A stretch of 64,000 nt of DNA, from contig CM056570.1 in assembly GCA_029721515.1 (NCBI GenBank), forward strand, positions 5,027,601 through 5,091,600, read 5' to 3'. The notes beneath the pieces were generated by a model. The model had not been told where the DNA came from and did not search any database. It saw only the letters and a program-made list of their open reading frames with translations. A program made the translations under genes and the position numbers. Of the stretch, positions 1 through 10,827 are shown in pieces. Source of the stretch: Synanceia verrucosa. Taxonomy: Eukaryota > Chordata > Actinopteri > Perciformes > Synanceiidae. Position 1 is the first letter of the stretch. Each line of letters starts with the position of its first letter.

Positions 1-40
1 CAGTGCTAACCACTACACACCACTGTGCCGCCCATGGTCT
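1..40 (-). repeat. Fragment of a common teleost interspersed repeat
   Basis: The first 40 bases read, on the minus strand, as the 'cggcacagtggtg...gtggttagcactg' start of an interspersed repeat that recurs in this window at 3993, 14350 and 50613. Only this end lies inside the window. The family is recognised by its wording and not by a search. Confidence 0.5.
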
Positions 41-1785
41 GTCCATTCAACCCCCAAAAAATACAGGCTGGAACATACCTAAGAAGACATACATTTTTCA
101 GTCACTATCTTCATGGGCTTCTACTTAACTTGAGCATTCGTAATTTTCTGCTGTTTTAAGTTGCACTTCCAAACATTTTGGTGGTAAATGTTCTCCTTCA
201 AATGCAGATTGACCTGCATGAAGGAATTTACTGCAGGTTATTCCTGCCAGCAGCAAGGCCTGATGACATCACTGGCTGATGTTAACACTCACATTCAGCA
301 GTTATTATTCTACCTAACACAGCTGGACCCATTAATATAATTTCTCTAATTACTAATTTGCACTAATTTTGCACAGCAGACTTTTCATTATTTATATTTT
401 ATACTTCACAATGACTGTATAATATAATATTTTACTTCATTTCATGTTTCATTAAAAATCTATTTTTCTTTCTTATTACAAATTGTACAAATATAGAATT
501 ACTAGTACTTACTCATTATATTATTTCGTGATTATTTATTTATTATTTTATTATTGTTTTCTTTACTTATAATTTCATGCTGCTGTAACAGGTAAATTTT
601 CCCCATGGGGATCAATAAAAAAATCTATTCGACTCCAGCTATCTATTGTACTTTTTACTCTGACAGCTATAGTTAGGGGTGGCTTTGCTCTTAAGATTCT
701 ACATACAAATCAGACCAGAGTTGTGAATAACTATCCAAATGTATTGTAGTATAAATGTTTCTTGCAAATGTATCAATCCACAATAATAATCCAATTATGT
801 AATATGCTGTAGGCTATCTAATAACATAATTATTGACAGACGCAAAATGAGTATAACATATATATAACACATATATTGATTGATTTGTTTTTACTTGCAT
901 GGAACAACATTATGCAAGCTTGAACTTTAGACTATCAATAGGTGTGTCTGTTCTGCTTATGCTGCCAAACATCAATATTTTTGCAGGGGGTGAGTAAATC
1001 TTTGACAGTGTCGAATGAAGAAAAAGAAGCCAAAAAGCCAAACATAAAGTTTGCACTGCTTGGTTGTGTCTGTGCTAAATGTTAAAATTTTTGAAACTGC
1101 AATATGGTATTTAAATCACAGTGATAAACCTGAATAATAAATGTGATAATAAATATTTGCTTAGATACCTTGTCAAATAATTATATAATAACATAATAGT
1201 CAACTATTTTCTGACACAGTAAAAGGTCAGACTCCAACAAATAGGCCACCCATACTTATCTTGGTTACTGATTCATTACATAACAACACACACACACACA
1301 CACACACACACACTTTTGGTAAACTTAACTGAGGATCAGATAGCAGTGGTTAAAATCAGCTCAAACTTTGCATTCTGCTCTGCAGGACATGTCTGGACAT
1401 CTAAATGCATCTCCAGGTAAGTAGGTCAAACACAAACAGCATTACGGGCTTACAGGTTACATTTTTCTTCTTATTTGAAGCAGGTGTGGCAACTCTGTTC
1501 TGCAACATTCATCACAACAGGACATGAAAACCAAGTAAAACAGCAGGTGGCCGCCCTGTTTGTTTTCTCATGCAGTATGAGAGCCAGGCTATTATTGATG
1601 CAGATGTATTTTATGGTTACTTAATTCATAATGACGAACACAGCAAAATAAAACCTCCACAATAACTTTTCTTGGTAACCGGAAAGATAAGCTTATTAAT
1701 AGTTACGCTTCAAGCTGTGTCAAAACAGATATTAAGCTTCAACAACACATTGCAGCAATATAAATACATTAAGATAAAAGCAAGA
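41..1785. other. Intergenic DNA upstream of slc2a12
   Basis: AT-rich sequence without a convincing ORF. The segment around 400-645 reads like the 3' tail of a non-LTR retrotransposon on the plus strand, with 'aaattttccccatggggat', then 'caataaa' and a degenerate 'tctat' end. A (CA)n microsatellite lies at 1286-1313. Nothing else was recognised. Confidence 0.4.
593..645 (+). repeat. LINE-type 3' tail fragment
   Basis: The sequence runs from 'aaattttccccatggggat' through 'caataaaa' to a short TCTAT-like stretch. This matches the usual ending of fish L2/Rex-type retrotransposons, where a 'tttccc..gggat' hairpin precedes AATAAA and a simple-repeat tail. The family is inferred from this pattern only. 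Confidence 0.4.
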
Positions 1786-1789
1786 ACTG

Positions 1790-1900
1790 ATGGGCCAATA
1801 GGATTCTACATTGGGCGGGCTTAGACAGAATTTGCGTTTCTTATTGGTGGTCCGGGCTAACGGGGGCGGGGCTAAACAACTGCTTACCAAAACAAAATGT
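1790..1900 (+). promoter_or_regulatory. Probable slc2a12 promoter (GC boxes and CCAAT boxes)
   Basis: A compact cluster of proximal promoter motifs: CCAAT at 1795-1799, GGGCGG at 1813-1818, an inverted CCAAT (ATTGG) at 1843-1847 and a GGGGCGGGGC box at 1863-1872. It is GC-rich against an AT-rich background, has no TATA box, and precedes a good splice donor at 2029. This suits a TATA-less promoter with transcription starting near 1900. The start site is inferred. Confidence 0.55.
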
Positions 1901-2028
1901 TCTCGTGCTCCGACACGGGAGAAAGAAGATTTGTGAGCAAAGAATAAGCCATAAAGTGTGGAGAAGGAAGCGAATGGACTGATAAACAAGAATACAAACG
2001 AACAACAGAGACACCGCTGGGGCGTCAG
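1900..2028 (+). other. slc2a12: Probable non-coding first exon of slc2a12
   Basis: Downstream of the GC/CCAAT cluster, a strong donor (CAG|GTAGGG, exon end 2028) can pair with the acceptor TCTAG at 2942-2946, which opens the exon carrying the start codon at 2974. The segment has no long ORF; a short ATG ORF at about 1896 closes quickly. The 5' boundary is approximate and the exon is inferred from splice signals and the adjacent promoter. Confidence 0.4.
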
Positions 2029-2973
2029 GTAGGGAAGTGTTAGCTAGTTAGTGTTAATGTCAGCTGTTAATACTGAAAGTCTGCATGAAGCAAGACTCGC
2101 TTTAATTACACGTAACTAGTGGACAAGCCCATACTTGAAGTCAGTGCGTTAAAAAGAGCTGCCAACTTTGTTTTTTGCTATAAAGACGTCATGTTCTTGG
2201 TAGTTTTGGGTTTCTGACCTCCACTAACAACATTTTAGCTCAGGTCATAAACTTTCAGGGGACAGAAACACTGCAAGAGAAATAGAAAAGTAAGTAGTTT
2301 CATTGTCATTGCATCTATACAGTACGTGTATATAAATGTATGACAACCATCAGATGATCTTTACCAAAATACCAGAAACATAGGAGAGATTTAAGGCCAC
2401 TAAATGTAACATAATCCTACTACAAAACTACAAAAGTCCAAATTCATTCAACATCTTGGTATTAGAGGCAGCTGTCCACTCTGAGCTTCACAGAGCTGGT
2501 ATTTATGACAGGGCTTTCATTTGGAAGCTTGCTTGTATCTAGGGTCAACAAAAGGCACCAATTGGTGGAAGTGTGACCCTACTGAGGAAAGGAAAATGAG
2601 GAAATGGTCATCTGATGATCATTTTTTCCACATCTTTTTTCCTGCAAGGGTATTGGTTTATTATATATTTTTGGAGAGAATAAAATATGCCTCACCCAGT
2701 GTTGGTCTTAGTTCAGTTTCTAAACACTTGCACAAATGCATGTAATGTATTTATTACTATTTATCAATCGATTTATTACTGATCTATCTATTGATTTTAA
2801 AGCCAGTGTATTAGTAGGTCTGCGTTGTGATTATGTGTGTCTTTATACAAAATCAAGAGAGTCTGTTAGATGGTTTCATGATTGTTTTTACAGAATTAAA
2901 GATTTTTCTTTGATTGAAAGTGTTGGTTTCTATCTGTTTTATCTAGGGCCTACTGTGTGAAAGGTGGCTGACG

Positions 2974-5900
2974 ATGGACCTCAAAAGTGAGACCAGCAAG
3001 ATGACCTCTAATTCCTCTGAGACCCAGAAATTAGCCCCATTCAGCAGCTCAGGTACACACGTTCAACAGTTCTGCTCTATTGAAAGTCTACCTGGTAATT
3101 CTGGTAGAAATTGACTCCACCCTACAGCGGGCACACCCTGGCTTCCAGCACTCAGCCTCCACAAACACCAAAGCATATGTAAAACTTGATTATACTGAAA
3201 ATGCCAACCTGGGGCCTGTTTGAGTTCCGAGTAACATCCTGTCACATTTCTGGAATTTGAGCTAATATTTAAAAGTCCTGCTCTGGGATTTTCTGAGCAA
3301 AGTTATCCAGATAACCAGATTTTTGGAACAAATGCATGAATTTCCAGTGATCATTCACTGGAAATTCATGAAATTCATTCTTCAACTGAAGCACTGATTA
3401 ATGATGAAGCCAAAGTCATGGGGCAGTCTAACCTTAGTGGCGTTATACCAAAATGCACTCAGATTTAATCTGTTGCCTTGCATTAGGCTATATCATTTAC
3501 TGGGGCAATTTTTTTTCTGGATGAAGCCTTTGTGACCTAAACCACATGTTGAAAATACCATACAAGTAATCAAATTTGTATTTTTTTTACTTACTACAAA
3601 AAGGAACAGGATTTAAACTGTTCAGTAAGAATAAGGCATGAGTATTGGTATCAGGAGTGAAAAAGTTGGATTGGTTCAACTCTAACCGCTTTGTCACAGA
3701 ACATAAACATGTTGTGTAACAAGTTAATTATCAGAATATCATTTCATTGTTGGCAACAACAGGGACACTGGTATTGTTTTCACCTTGTGACTCCATGTGG
3801 GTGATTTTATGAACACATTGCAACTCTGAAAGTCACAGTCCAATAACATCTGATTTGGTGACGTTTCAGGAAGAAACCTGGTGATACTAAAAGGCCAAGG
3901 TGATACTAAAGGGCCAAGGTGATACTAAAAGGCTCATTACAAAAGAGTACAATCGAACATATATTACATATTTTAATGCCAGTATTACGTAATGGGGGCG
4001 ACACGGTGGTGCAGTGGTTACTACTGTAGCACTGTAGCGTTTGCATGTTCTCCACGTGTCTGCGTGGTTTTCTCTCCAGGTACTCCGGCTTCCTCACACC
4101 GTCCAAAAACATGCATGGGGATTAGGTTAATTGGTTAATCTAAACTGAGGAGACCAAATAACCTCTCCACAAGCGTATGGCTCAGCACAGACGAGCCAAC
4201 TCCTCAGGACAAGACTCAGCAGTTCACCTGCACCTGAAAGACACAGGTAACTCCATTGAAGACAGCAATGTCCAGGTTTTAGCCAAAGAAGACAGATGGT
4301 TTGAGAGAGTTAAAAAAAAATACATTTTTGTCAAACTGGAGAAACCATCTCTGAACAGAGGAGGAAGACTGTGACATCATCTATCAGCCACTTACAACTC
4401 AGTATTGAGCTCCATCCCCAGAAACTGCAGCAAACACCTGAGTGCAGATCACCTTAACGACTCTCATAGGGTTGGGCGGGACAACGACTCCCACATGAAT
4501 GATAGCGTCTCCAAATGGACCCATTTTGTTTGTTGTTGTCGTTTGTTTGTTTTGACTCTCAAACAGTCAGTTAGAACTGAAGAAGCCTCTTGGATGAGAG
4601 GTGAAACATTGTCAACAAACCACAAGCAAGTCCAGTTTTGATGCGGTGCAACAGTTCAAGCCGATTTGTTTATAGAACCCTGCAGTTTGCAGCTGCATCT
4701 CTGTTTTTCTTGTGTGTTGCGCCGTTAGAAAACAATTAAAAAAAAGTTACATGAGCACGATAAGGAATATCTGCTCACAGTGATACGTGCAAGGCAAAGC
4801 ATGTAAGCACACAATGATTTACAAGAATGAATCAGCATTCTTCTTGTGAACCTCTGACCTCTAATTCCACACAGTCAGCACTTTAATATATATATGCCAG
4901 AAGATATGGCATACATTTCCTTAAAATATATTAACAGGGCTGTCGAACAATTTTATTTTTTGCTCACTGCCATTTATATTATATTATGTGATTTAGTAGT
5001 GATTTAATAATGCTTAGTGACCTTTCACCATGTTCTGCCCTCTGATATCATGCTGTAAAGCCATGGACACACTGACAGCACCTCCTGTGATGGAGGATTT
5101 GTCTTTTCACTCATTTACTTTACTGGTTTGTTATACTATCGTTAGATAGATTTTCATTTATAACGTATCATGCTGTTTACCACGAGACCTTAACTTAACT
5201 AGCTGCAGAACAAGAATACCATTTGTTTGATCGCATAGAAGGAACAAATGGTCGATAACATATCAATCTGATCATCTTCCTCATGACTTCCCTGCTGCTA
5301 ATAAAATGAGCCTGATAACCTAAGAAGGAAATATTGGGGCTTTTGAGTCATTTATGTGGCCAATTTAGTGGCATTTTACATAGCTTAAGGTGTGCATGTT
5401 CTGCATACATATATATATACGTATATATATATATACGTACACACACACACACACACAAGTGAAAGTTGCCAAAACTGTAAGTCTGGCAATCTGTCCCTCA
5501 GTCCAAAGCCACTGCCTCTAATTATCATTTTGAACATAGCCGATGAACATGGCTGTTGTTATTACTTGCAATGAATCTAGCAATGAATGCACACAGCCAG
5601 ATAGCTTGTTTTTCATTTGAATTTTGGGCCGACGGACAGACTTATTACAGTCAACTCACATCCACAGAACCTGACAACTTGTTGTGTCTTCTCTTATTGG
5701 AAAATACAGCAAAATCTGTGAGGCCTGGAGGATGTACATTGGAGCCAGGCTTTTTGTTGGGTCGCCGTTGTCTCATACTCTCTGACTCTCTCTCCCCAGG
5801 CAGCAGCTGGCTGGTGGTGGTTGCAGCTGGAGCGGCGTCTCTGAGCGGCCTGATGCTGGGCTATGAAATGGGTCTGACCTCTGGAGTCCTGCTGCAGCTG

Positions 5901-8037
5901 CGGGGCGTCCTCTCCCTCTCCTGTCGGGAACAAGAACTGCTGGTCAGCTCCCACCTGCTTGGCGCTCTCATCATCTGTCTGGCTGGTGGTCCTGTTGTGG
6001 ATCACTATGGCCGCCGCTGCTCTTTGCTTCTGAGCGCCACCCTGGTGGTTTTAGGGAGTATTGTGCTCATCGCAGTTACCTCACTTGTTGCACTCACACT
6101 GGGCCGGATGATAGTCGGCATGGGAACATCGCTGTCAGGGACAGGAGCATGTCTGTACATTGCGGAGATCTCACCCCGGGAGAGGAGGGGCCTGCTGGTG
6201 ACGATGTATGAGCTGATGTTGGTTGTAGGTGTCATGCTGGGATTCAGCTGTAGTTACGCCTTTGCTACACTGCCCCATGGCTGGGCGTATACATTTGGAC
6301 TAGTAATCCCCCCCGCGCTGCTGCAGATCAGTATACTCGTGTTCCTCCCACCCAGTCCACGTTTCCTGGTTAGCAAGGGTAACGTGAAGCAGGCCAGGAT
6401 AGTGTTGGCCAGAATGAGAGGAGGGTTTCAGGAGCATGTGGAACAGGAGCTAAGTGACATCCAGGCAGGACTTAAAGAGGAATCAGAGCACAGTTTCTGG
6501 GAGTTGTTCAGTGCCAAAGCCAATTTGCGTTCCCGGCTGTTAACAGGCGTGGCCTTAGTTTTCCTTCAGCAGGCTACTGGTCAGCCCAACATCCTCTCCT
6601 ATGCTTCACCACTTCTCCGCAGTGTAGGCTTCAACAGTGATGCTGCGGCAACCTTGGCCTCCACAGGGTTTGGAGTGGTCAAAGTAGGTGGCACCATCCC
6701 AGCAGTGTTGCTGGTCGACCGCCTGGGACCCAAGAGATTTTTGTGTGCGGGTGCTGTCGGAATGGGATTGTCACTAGTTGCACTTGGTGCATTGACACTG
6801 CGAAGCCACACTAACCTCACCAGCCTGTGTAAAAGTCACACTATACTAAACAACACACAAACACCATGGGATTTTAACAGAACCTCCATAGACTTGGACA
6901 ATGGTAGCCTTTTTTCTACGGACCTCCCCAACCATTGGAACAGTGAGAAGTCACAGTGGACTCAGAACAGAGAGGATGATGGGATTGGGGAGTCAGGAGA
7001 AGGACGAACTGCAGGAGGGCCTTTCTTATTGAAGTGGGCGGCATTGATCAGCTTGCTGGTGTACGTGGCAGCTTTCTCCGTCAGCCTCGGGCCAAGTAAG
7101 TACCGACTCACCAACTTCTTTTGCACACACACTTCCTGTTGAGCACAGATTGTGGACTGATTTATCGCTGGAGCTCCATGTGTGTCTTATTTTATGTTCT
7201 CTCTTAGATATTTGTTTGAATGCCCTAATAACCATGGCCCCTTATGAACATCTGTGTGTGTCTTTGTTTCCTTTTCTTTCCAGTGGTGTATGTGGTTCTC
7301 AGTGAGATATTTCCTATGGGAGTCAGAGGCAGGGCTGTGTCTGTGGTGTCTGCCATAAACTGGGCCACTAATCTACTCATCTCCATGACCTTCCTCACAC
7401 TGACAGGTATGTTTATTATTGTGTTTCGTGTATTAATTATCGGTTCAAGGTAACTGTGATAGTTATAATTTCACTGAAACTGTACTACTGCCAGGGTCAA
7501 TATAGTTCACTTATTATTACAAGAACAGATTTTTACAAGAACAGACGAATAAACTGGCAACCAGCAAACTCTACTCAGTACTGTCTCTAGCCATAGATTT
7601 CATGCCAAATACTTTTCACTTGTTCGTTTCAATTCCCGAAATGTGTATCATCGTGTTCCTACTAGGTAGTAGTAGTAAAACACCTAAAAACATTTTTCAA
7701 AGTCTAGCAAGAACTGTTAATCTTTGCCCTTCTGTCAAATAAAACTTAACGTCATTATTATAGAGCAAGTAAGATTTTTATCCTGCATGACTCTTAAGGC
7801 AAACAAAGCACACTAATAAGTGGAAATGATAACAAACTGCTGCCTGAGGTTATGTGCGTAGACATCTGAGGACACCTTTTGTTTGCTGTTGTTTCTCTAG
7901 AAAAGATTGGCGTTTCCAACATGATGTTCCTCTACGCTGCTATGAGCTTTGTTCTACTGGTGTTCGTCATCTTCCGTGTCCCTGAGACTAAAGGTCGCAC
8001 GCTGGAGGAGATATCGAAAGAGCTCGCTGAGAAGTGA
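2974..8037 (+). CDS. slc2a12: Solute carrier family 2 member 12 (GLUT12-type sugar transporter)
   Basis: Facilitative hexose transporter of the major facilitator superfamily, class III GLUT, acting in plasma and endosomal membranes. Coding exons: 2974-3052, 5800-7095, 7284-7406 and 7901-8037 (1635 nt, 544 aa); all junctions are GT-AG and keep frame. Visible GLUT signatures: DHYGRR (94-99) after helix 2, GR..VG in helix 4, PRERRG (152-157), PPSPRFL (210-216) after helix 6, QQATGQPNILSYAS (283-296) in helix 7, SEIFP..VRGRA in the helix 10-11 region and PETKGRTLEEI (527-537) at the end. The long loop before helix 10 (about 358-435) has NLT, NNT, NRT and NGS glycosylation sequons, as in class III members. 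Residues FWELF and the neighbouring tbpl1 and tcf21 favour GLUT12 over GLUT10. Odd points: helix 10 reads GPMVYVV where mammals have GPMPW, and the C-terminal tail is much shorter than the human one (human protein about 617 aa). The start codon is the first ATG of its exon; the preceding exon is non-coding. Confidence 0.93.
3335..3370. repeat. Perfect inverted repeat (16-bp arms, 4-bp loop)
   Basis: The arms 3335-3350 and 3355-3370 are exact reverse complements around the loop TCAT. The left arm is catgaatttccagtga. It lies inside an slc2a12 intron. It is too short for a microRNA precursor, and its role is unknown. Confidence 0.9.
3880..3935. repeat. Short tandem repeat, three units of about 19-20 bp
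   Basis: The phrase ggtgatactaaaaggccaa occurs three times head to tail with one or two changes. It sits just before a copy of the common fish repeat and looks like local replication slippage. Confidence 0.7.
3993..4135 (+). repeat. Common teleost interspersed repeat, partial copy
   Basis: Contains the typical succession 'gacacggtggtgcagtggtt', 'gtttgcatgttctcc', 'gtgtctgcgtgg', 'ccaaaaacatgca' and 'ggggattaggttaattgg'. The same order appears at 50613-50760 and, inverted, at 14350-14668, so the repeat is supported by comparison within the window. Confidence 0.8.
4150..4640 (+). pseudogene. Decayed Penelope-like retroelement, GIY-YIG end
   Basis: In one frame the segment reads ETK*PLHKRMAQHRR, then ANSSGQDSAVHLHLKDTG, EDRWFER and KLEKPSLNRGG. 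This is the C-terminal GIY-YIG endonuclease region of Penelope-like retroelements as I know it from fish genomes. It is broken by a stop (TAA at 4159-4161, where a Gln codon is expected), by loss of residues after RWFER, and by a frameshift near 4374-4405, after which the reading continues as SSIPRNCSKHLSADH. The tail 'ctgaagaagcctcttggatg' at about 4578-4600 is the familiar end of these elements. Not functional. Confidence 0.7.
5405..5457. repeat. Alternating AT/AC microsatellite
   Basis: An (AT)n run interrupted by 'acgt' passes directly into (AC)n. The whole tract alternates purine and pyrimidine, the composition that can adopt Z-DNA or a cruciform. It lies about 350 bp before exon 2 of slc2a12. 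Confidence 0.85.
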
Positions 8038-10827
8038 ATGGCAGCTCGATCTTAGTACTGGGGCTAGGAAGCATTTTGAGGTGAGGCTCTGCAGGCAGGT
8101 TCAGCCTCAAGACAGCCTGATCAGCAGCAGCTCGTCCACAGAGATTCCAGCAAGACTTTTTTTTTTTTTTTTAACAACTTCAACAACCTCACCTGAAGGA
8201 TTTTAGAGCAAGGATCGAGAAGGACAATCTATTATGAATGTTAAGACTTTGGCCTACCACTCACAAATCGAACCTACATCTGTACATCTCTGCAGTTCCA
8301 GCTGGGCCCTGTAATGATGCCTGTCTTATGGTTCCTTTTTGCTACATGCAATGTATGTACTTAAAGGAAAAAAATAACAGGACCAGGATGATGTGAATCA
8401 CATATGCAGGATAGAATTAAATAAGTATTTGGGAATTTGTTCAAATGAGGATATCTCAGGGTTCACTCTTACTTGTTAAAAGACAGTAAAGCAAGCTAAA
8501 CAATAGGAATTGTATTTATTTAGTTCGCTCCCGATTTAAGAATACAGCTCCAAGAATACAGAAAGGGGCTTTTGCTGCTAAGTCCAGGGTACTATTGACT
8601 CCTCTCCAGCTAGGAGAACTGCAGAATGAAGCCTGTCAGACAAGTACTAAAAGTCACTATTTGTATTTGTATTTTTTTTTTACATTTTGACATCATTCAC
8701 AAACTAAGACTACGACTGTCTTGTTCAAACCACACCCATCTTGAACTGCTCTTTTGTTTTGATCTGAACTTCACACCTGTAAAGTTGCTTGACTGCACAA
8801 AGTCTGTCCAGAAACCTGCTTCACAGGTAGTTCCCACCACACTAGTTGGCCACATTTGTCCACATTTGTCCATGATGCAACTCGTAGTAATATTGTGGGT
8901 AGATAACTAATATAGTTCTGAGTTTCTTTAACATGTGTCACTAATGCCAAAATGATGTCTAGGTGATTAATGTAGTGTTGTACCACAACGAAAGACTTTT
9001 TTGCAGTTGTTTAAAATTAATATTGCACATTTTTAAATGTGTACTTTCTGATACCTCGCCTTATCTTCCTTTTAATGTCCAAAAATGTAGAAACGTATTT
9101 GTAGTCTGTCACCATGAAGTCTTGAATAATCAATGAAAGTGCTTTTCTCCATCTGTAATCAGGACATGTATACATAAAGAGAGAGGACATTATGACAATG
9201 AGAGTAAAACAAAGTGAACAGTAGTCCTGTGGTGGCCTGTTTTATCATGAACCTTTATTTTTATACAAAATACAAAATTCTGAACAAGTGTCACAAATTT
9301 TCGGTTGACACTGGTTCAAAAAGCTCATCCCACATACTTGAGACAACATGTCAAAGTTTTTTTTTGGTTTTTCTTGTTTTTAAAATCATCTCTTCCATCA
9401 GATTCCTTTATTATATACATACATCTATGTTGCCTTTCATTAGGTTTTCTATTTAAAACACTAACCACTGTTGTTTCGGAGAATGCTAATGTGTGAAGGA
9501 TTTATTTTTCAGATGGGATAATGCTGGAATTCCAGCCTCTTTGAACACTGTGCATGGTCTTATGTTACTTCACAAACCCAAATGAATGTGTTGGCAAATC
9601 TCTTAAGTGACAGCGCTAAATTAAATGCCACACCAATGATTTAACTGTAAGTCTGCTTTTCTAATTACCTGTTCTTTACTTAAACATTCAATCCATTTTC
9701 TCAGTGAGTTTCTGGTACTTTATTTCTACACCCACTTAAAAGCCACTTCTTAATGCCTCAGCACCGCTATAGCTTGGGACCTACCAGTATCTGTTATAGT
9801 GAAAGCAAGTGAGAGGTTCTATGGCTCAACAATGAACTGCCTGAAAAATAAACTATACATAAACCCTTCATAAGTTTCCATTTCAAAACATTTAGGACAA
9901 CCATCTGTACACTGTCCAATCTAGGAAAAAAAACTGCTGTCTTTGCCTTGTGTTTAAAACTATTTTAAGAAAACATCAAGAAATAAATTCAGATAATGTG
10001 TTTGCATTCTGAGCCAACACCACCGCTGAGAAAAAAAGAACATGTTTCTAGTGAAAGCAAAAATAAGTAAGAAAATGTGAGACACCATCATTTAGAATCA
10101 GCGATGACTGTATTTTGTGAGCAGATATGTGCATCTACATAAGGACCTGCTCTTACTATGATTACATGCACAACAGTCCAGACGCCATTTATGGTTTGAC
10201 TGCTGATTTTGTCTTTGGGCATAAATATGGGTGACACAAGGGATGTCTCGTATTTGCATTTATACACGAGCAATGAACAGAGGTTCTTCAAGAGAAAGTG
10301 ATGAATGGGAGAGCTTGTTTCATATATGGATAAAGGCCCAGCTTAGTGTTAACATATTGACTCCTTGCAGTGGTTAAAACTGTGAAGCACTGAAATAGTT
10401 GGACTGTTGAAAACTGGTCTTTCTGTGTCCATGCAAAAATAGCCAAAGTGAATTAAGAGCTCCAGCAGATGACTGCCTCCCCCGTAAGCATCAGTCAGGT
10501 ATGGAGGAGCAGTTTCCACTTAAGGATATCATGTTTGAAAGACATACTTGCAAGTTTAGGCTATTAAAATCACAAGAGTCACATAATCCACAACAACAAT
10601 TATTTTTTGTGAGAGGGAATTTTTTTAGACTTGAAATGGGGTGTTTTTTTTGTTTGTTTTTTTTTAAATCCAGGTGACATCCAGCTTGTTGATGGATGTT
10701 AGAAGTTTGCAGCTGTTGACACACAACAATAAAATCAAGGAAATAAGTCCAAGGTTAAGGTGCTTCCTCACTTGTAACAAATCAGACGTGCCTTCTCTTT
10801 CCTGTATTCCCTCCTTCTTTTTTTTCT
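8038..10827. other. Convergent 3' UTR interval between slc2a12 and tbpl1
   Basis: No protein-coding ORF was recognised between the slc2a12 stop (8037) and the tbpl1 stop (10828). Both genes point into this interval, so it should hold both 3' UTRs. Candidate poly(A) signals are ATTAAA 8416-8421, AATAAA 9847-9852 and AATAAA 9982-9987 on the plus strand for slc2a12, and AATAAA (minus) at 9254-9259 for tbpl1. If the distal signals are used, the two transcripts overlap. Which ones are used cannot be read from the sequence. Confidence 0.5.

Larger units (their letters stand above)
3053..5799 (+). other. slc2a12: slc2a12 intron 1 (coding), repeat-rich
   Basis: A 2.7 kb intron between the 26-codon first coding exon and the main exon. 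It holds a perfect hairpin (3335-3370), a three-copy short tandem repeat (3880-3935), a common fish repeat fragment (3993-4135), a Penelope-like remnant (4150-4640) and an alternating purine-pyrimidine AT/AC tract (5405-5457). No extra exon was recognised. An ORF running from 5556 into exon 2 is only read-through of the intron end. Confidence 0.7.

Noticed and set aside
3335..3370. A microRNA precursor at the perfect hairpin
   Set aside because: The 16-bp arms and 4-base loop are too short for a pre-miRNA stem.
5694..6820. Minus-strand ORFs across the slc2a12 main exon
   Set aside because: They are antisense shadows of the transporter reading frame, with no similarity to any protein and no splice logic.
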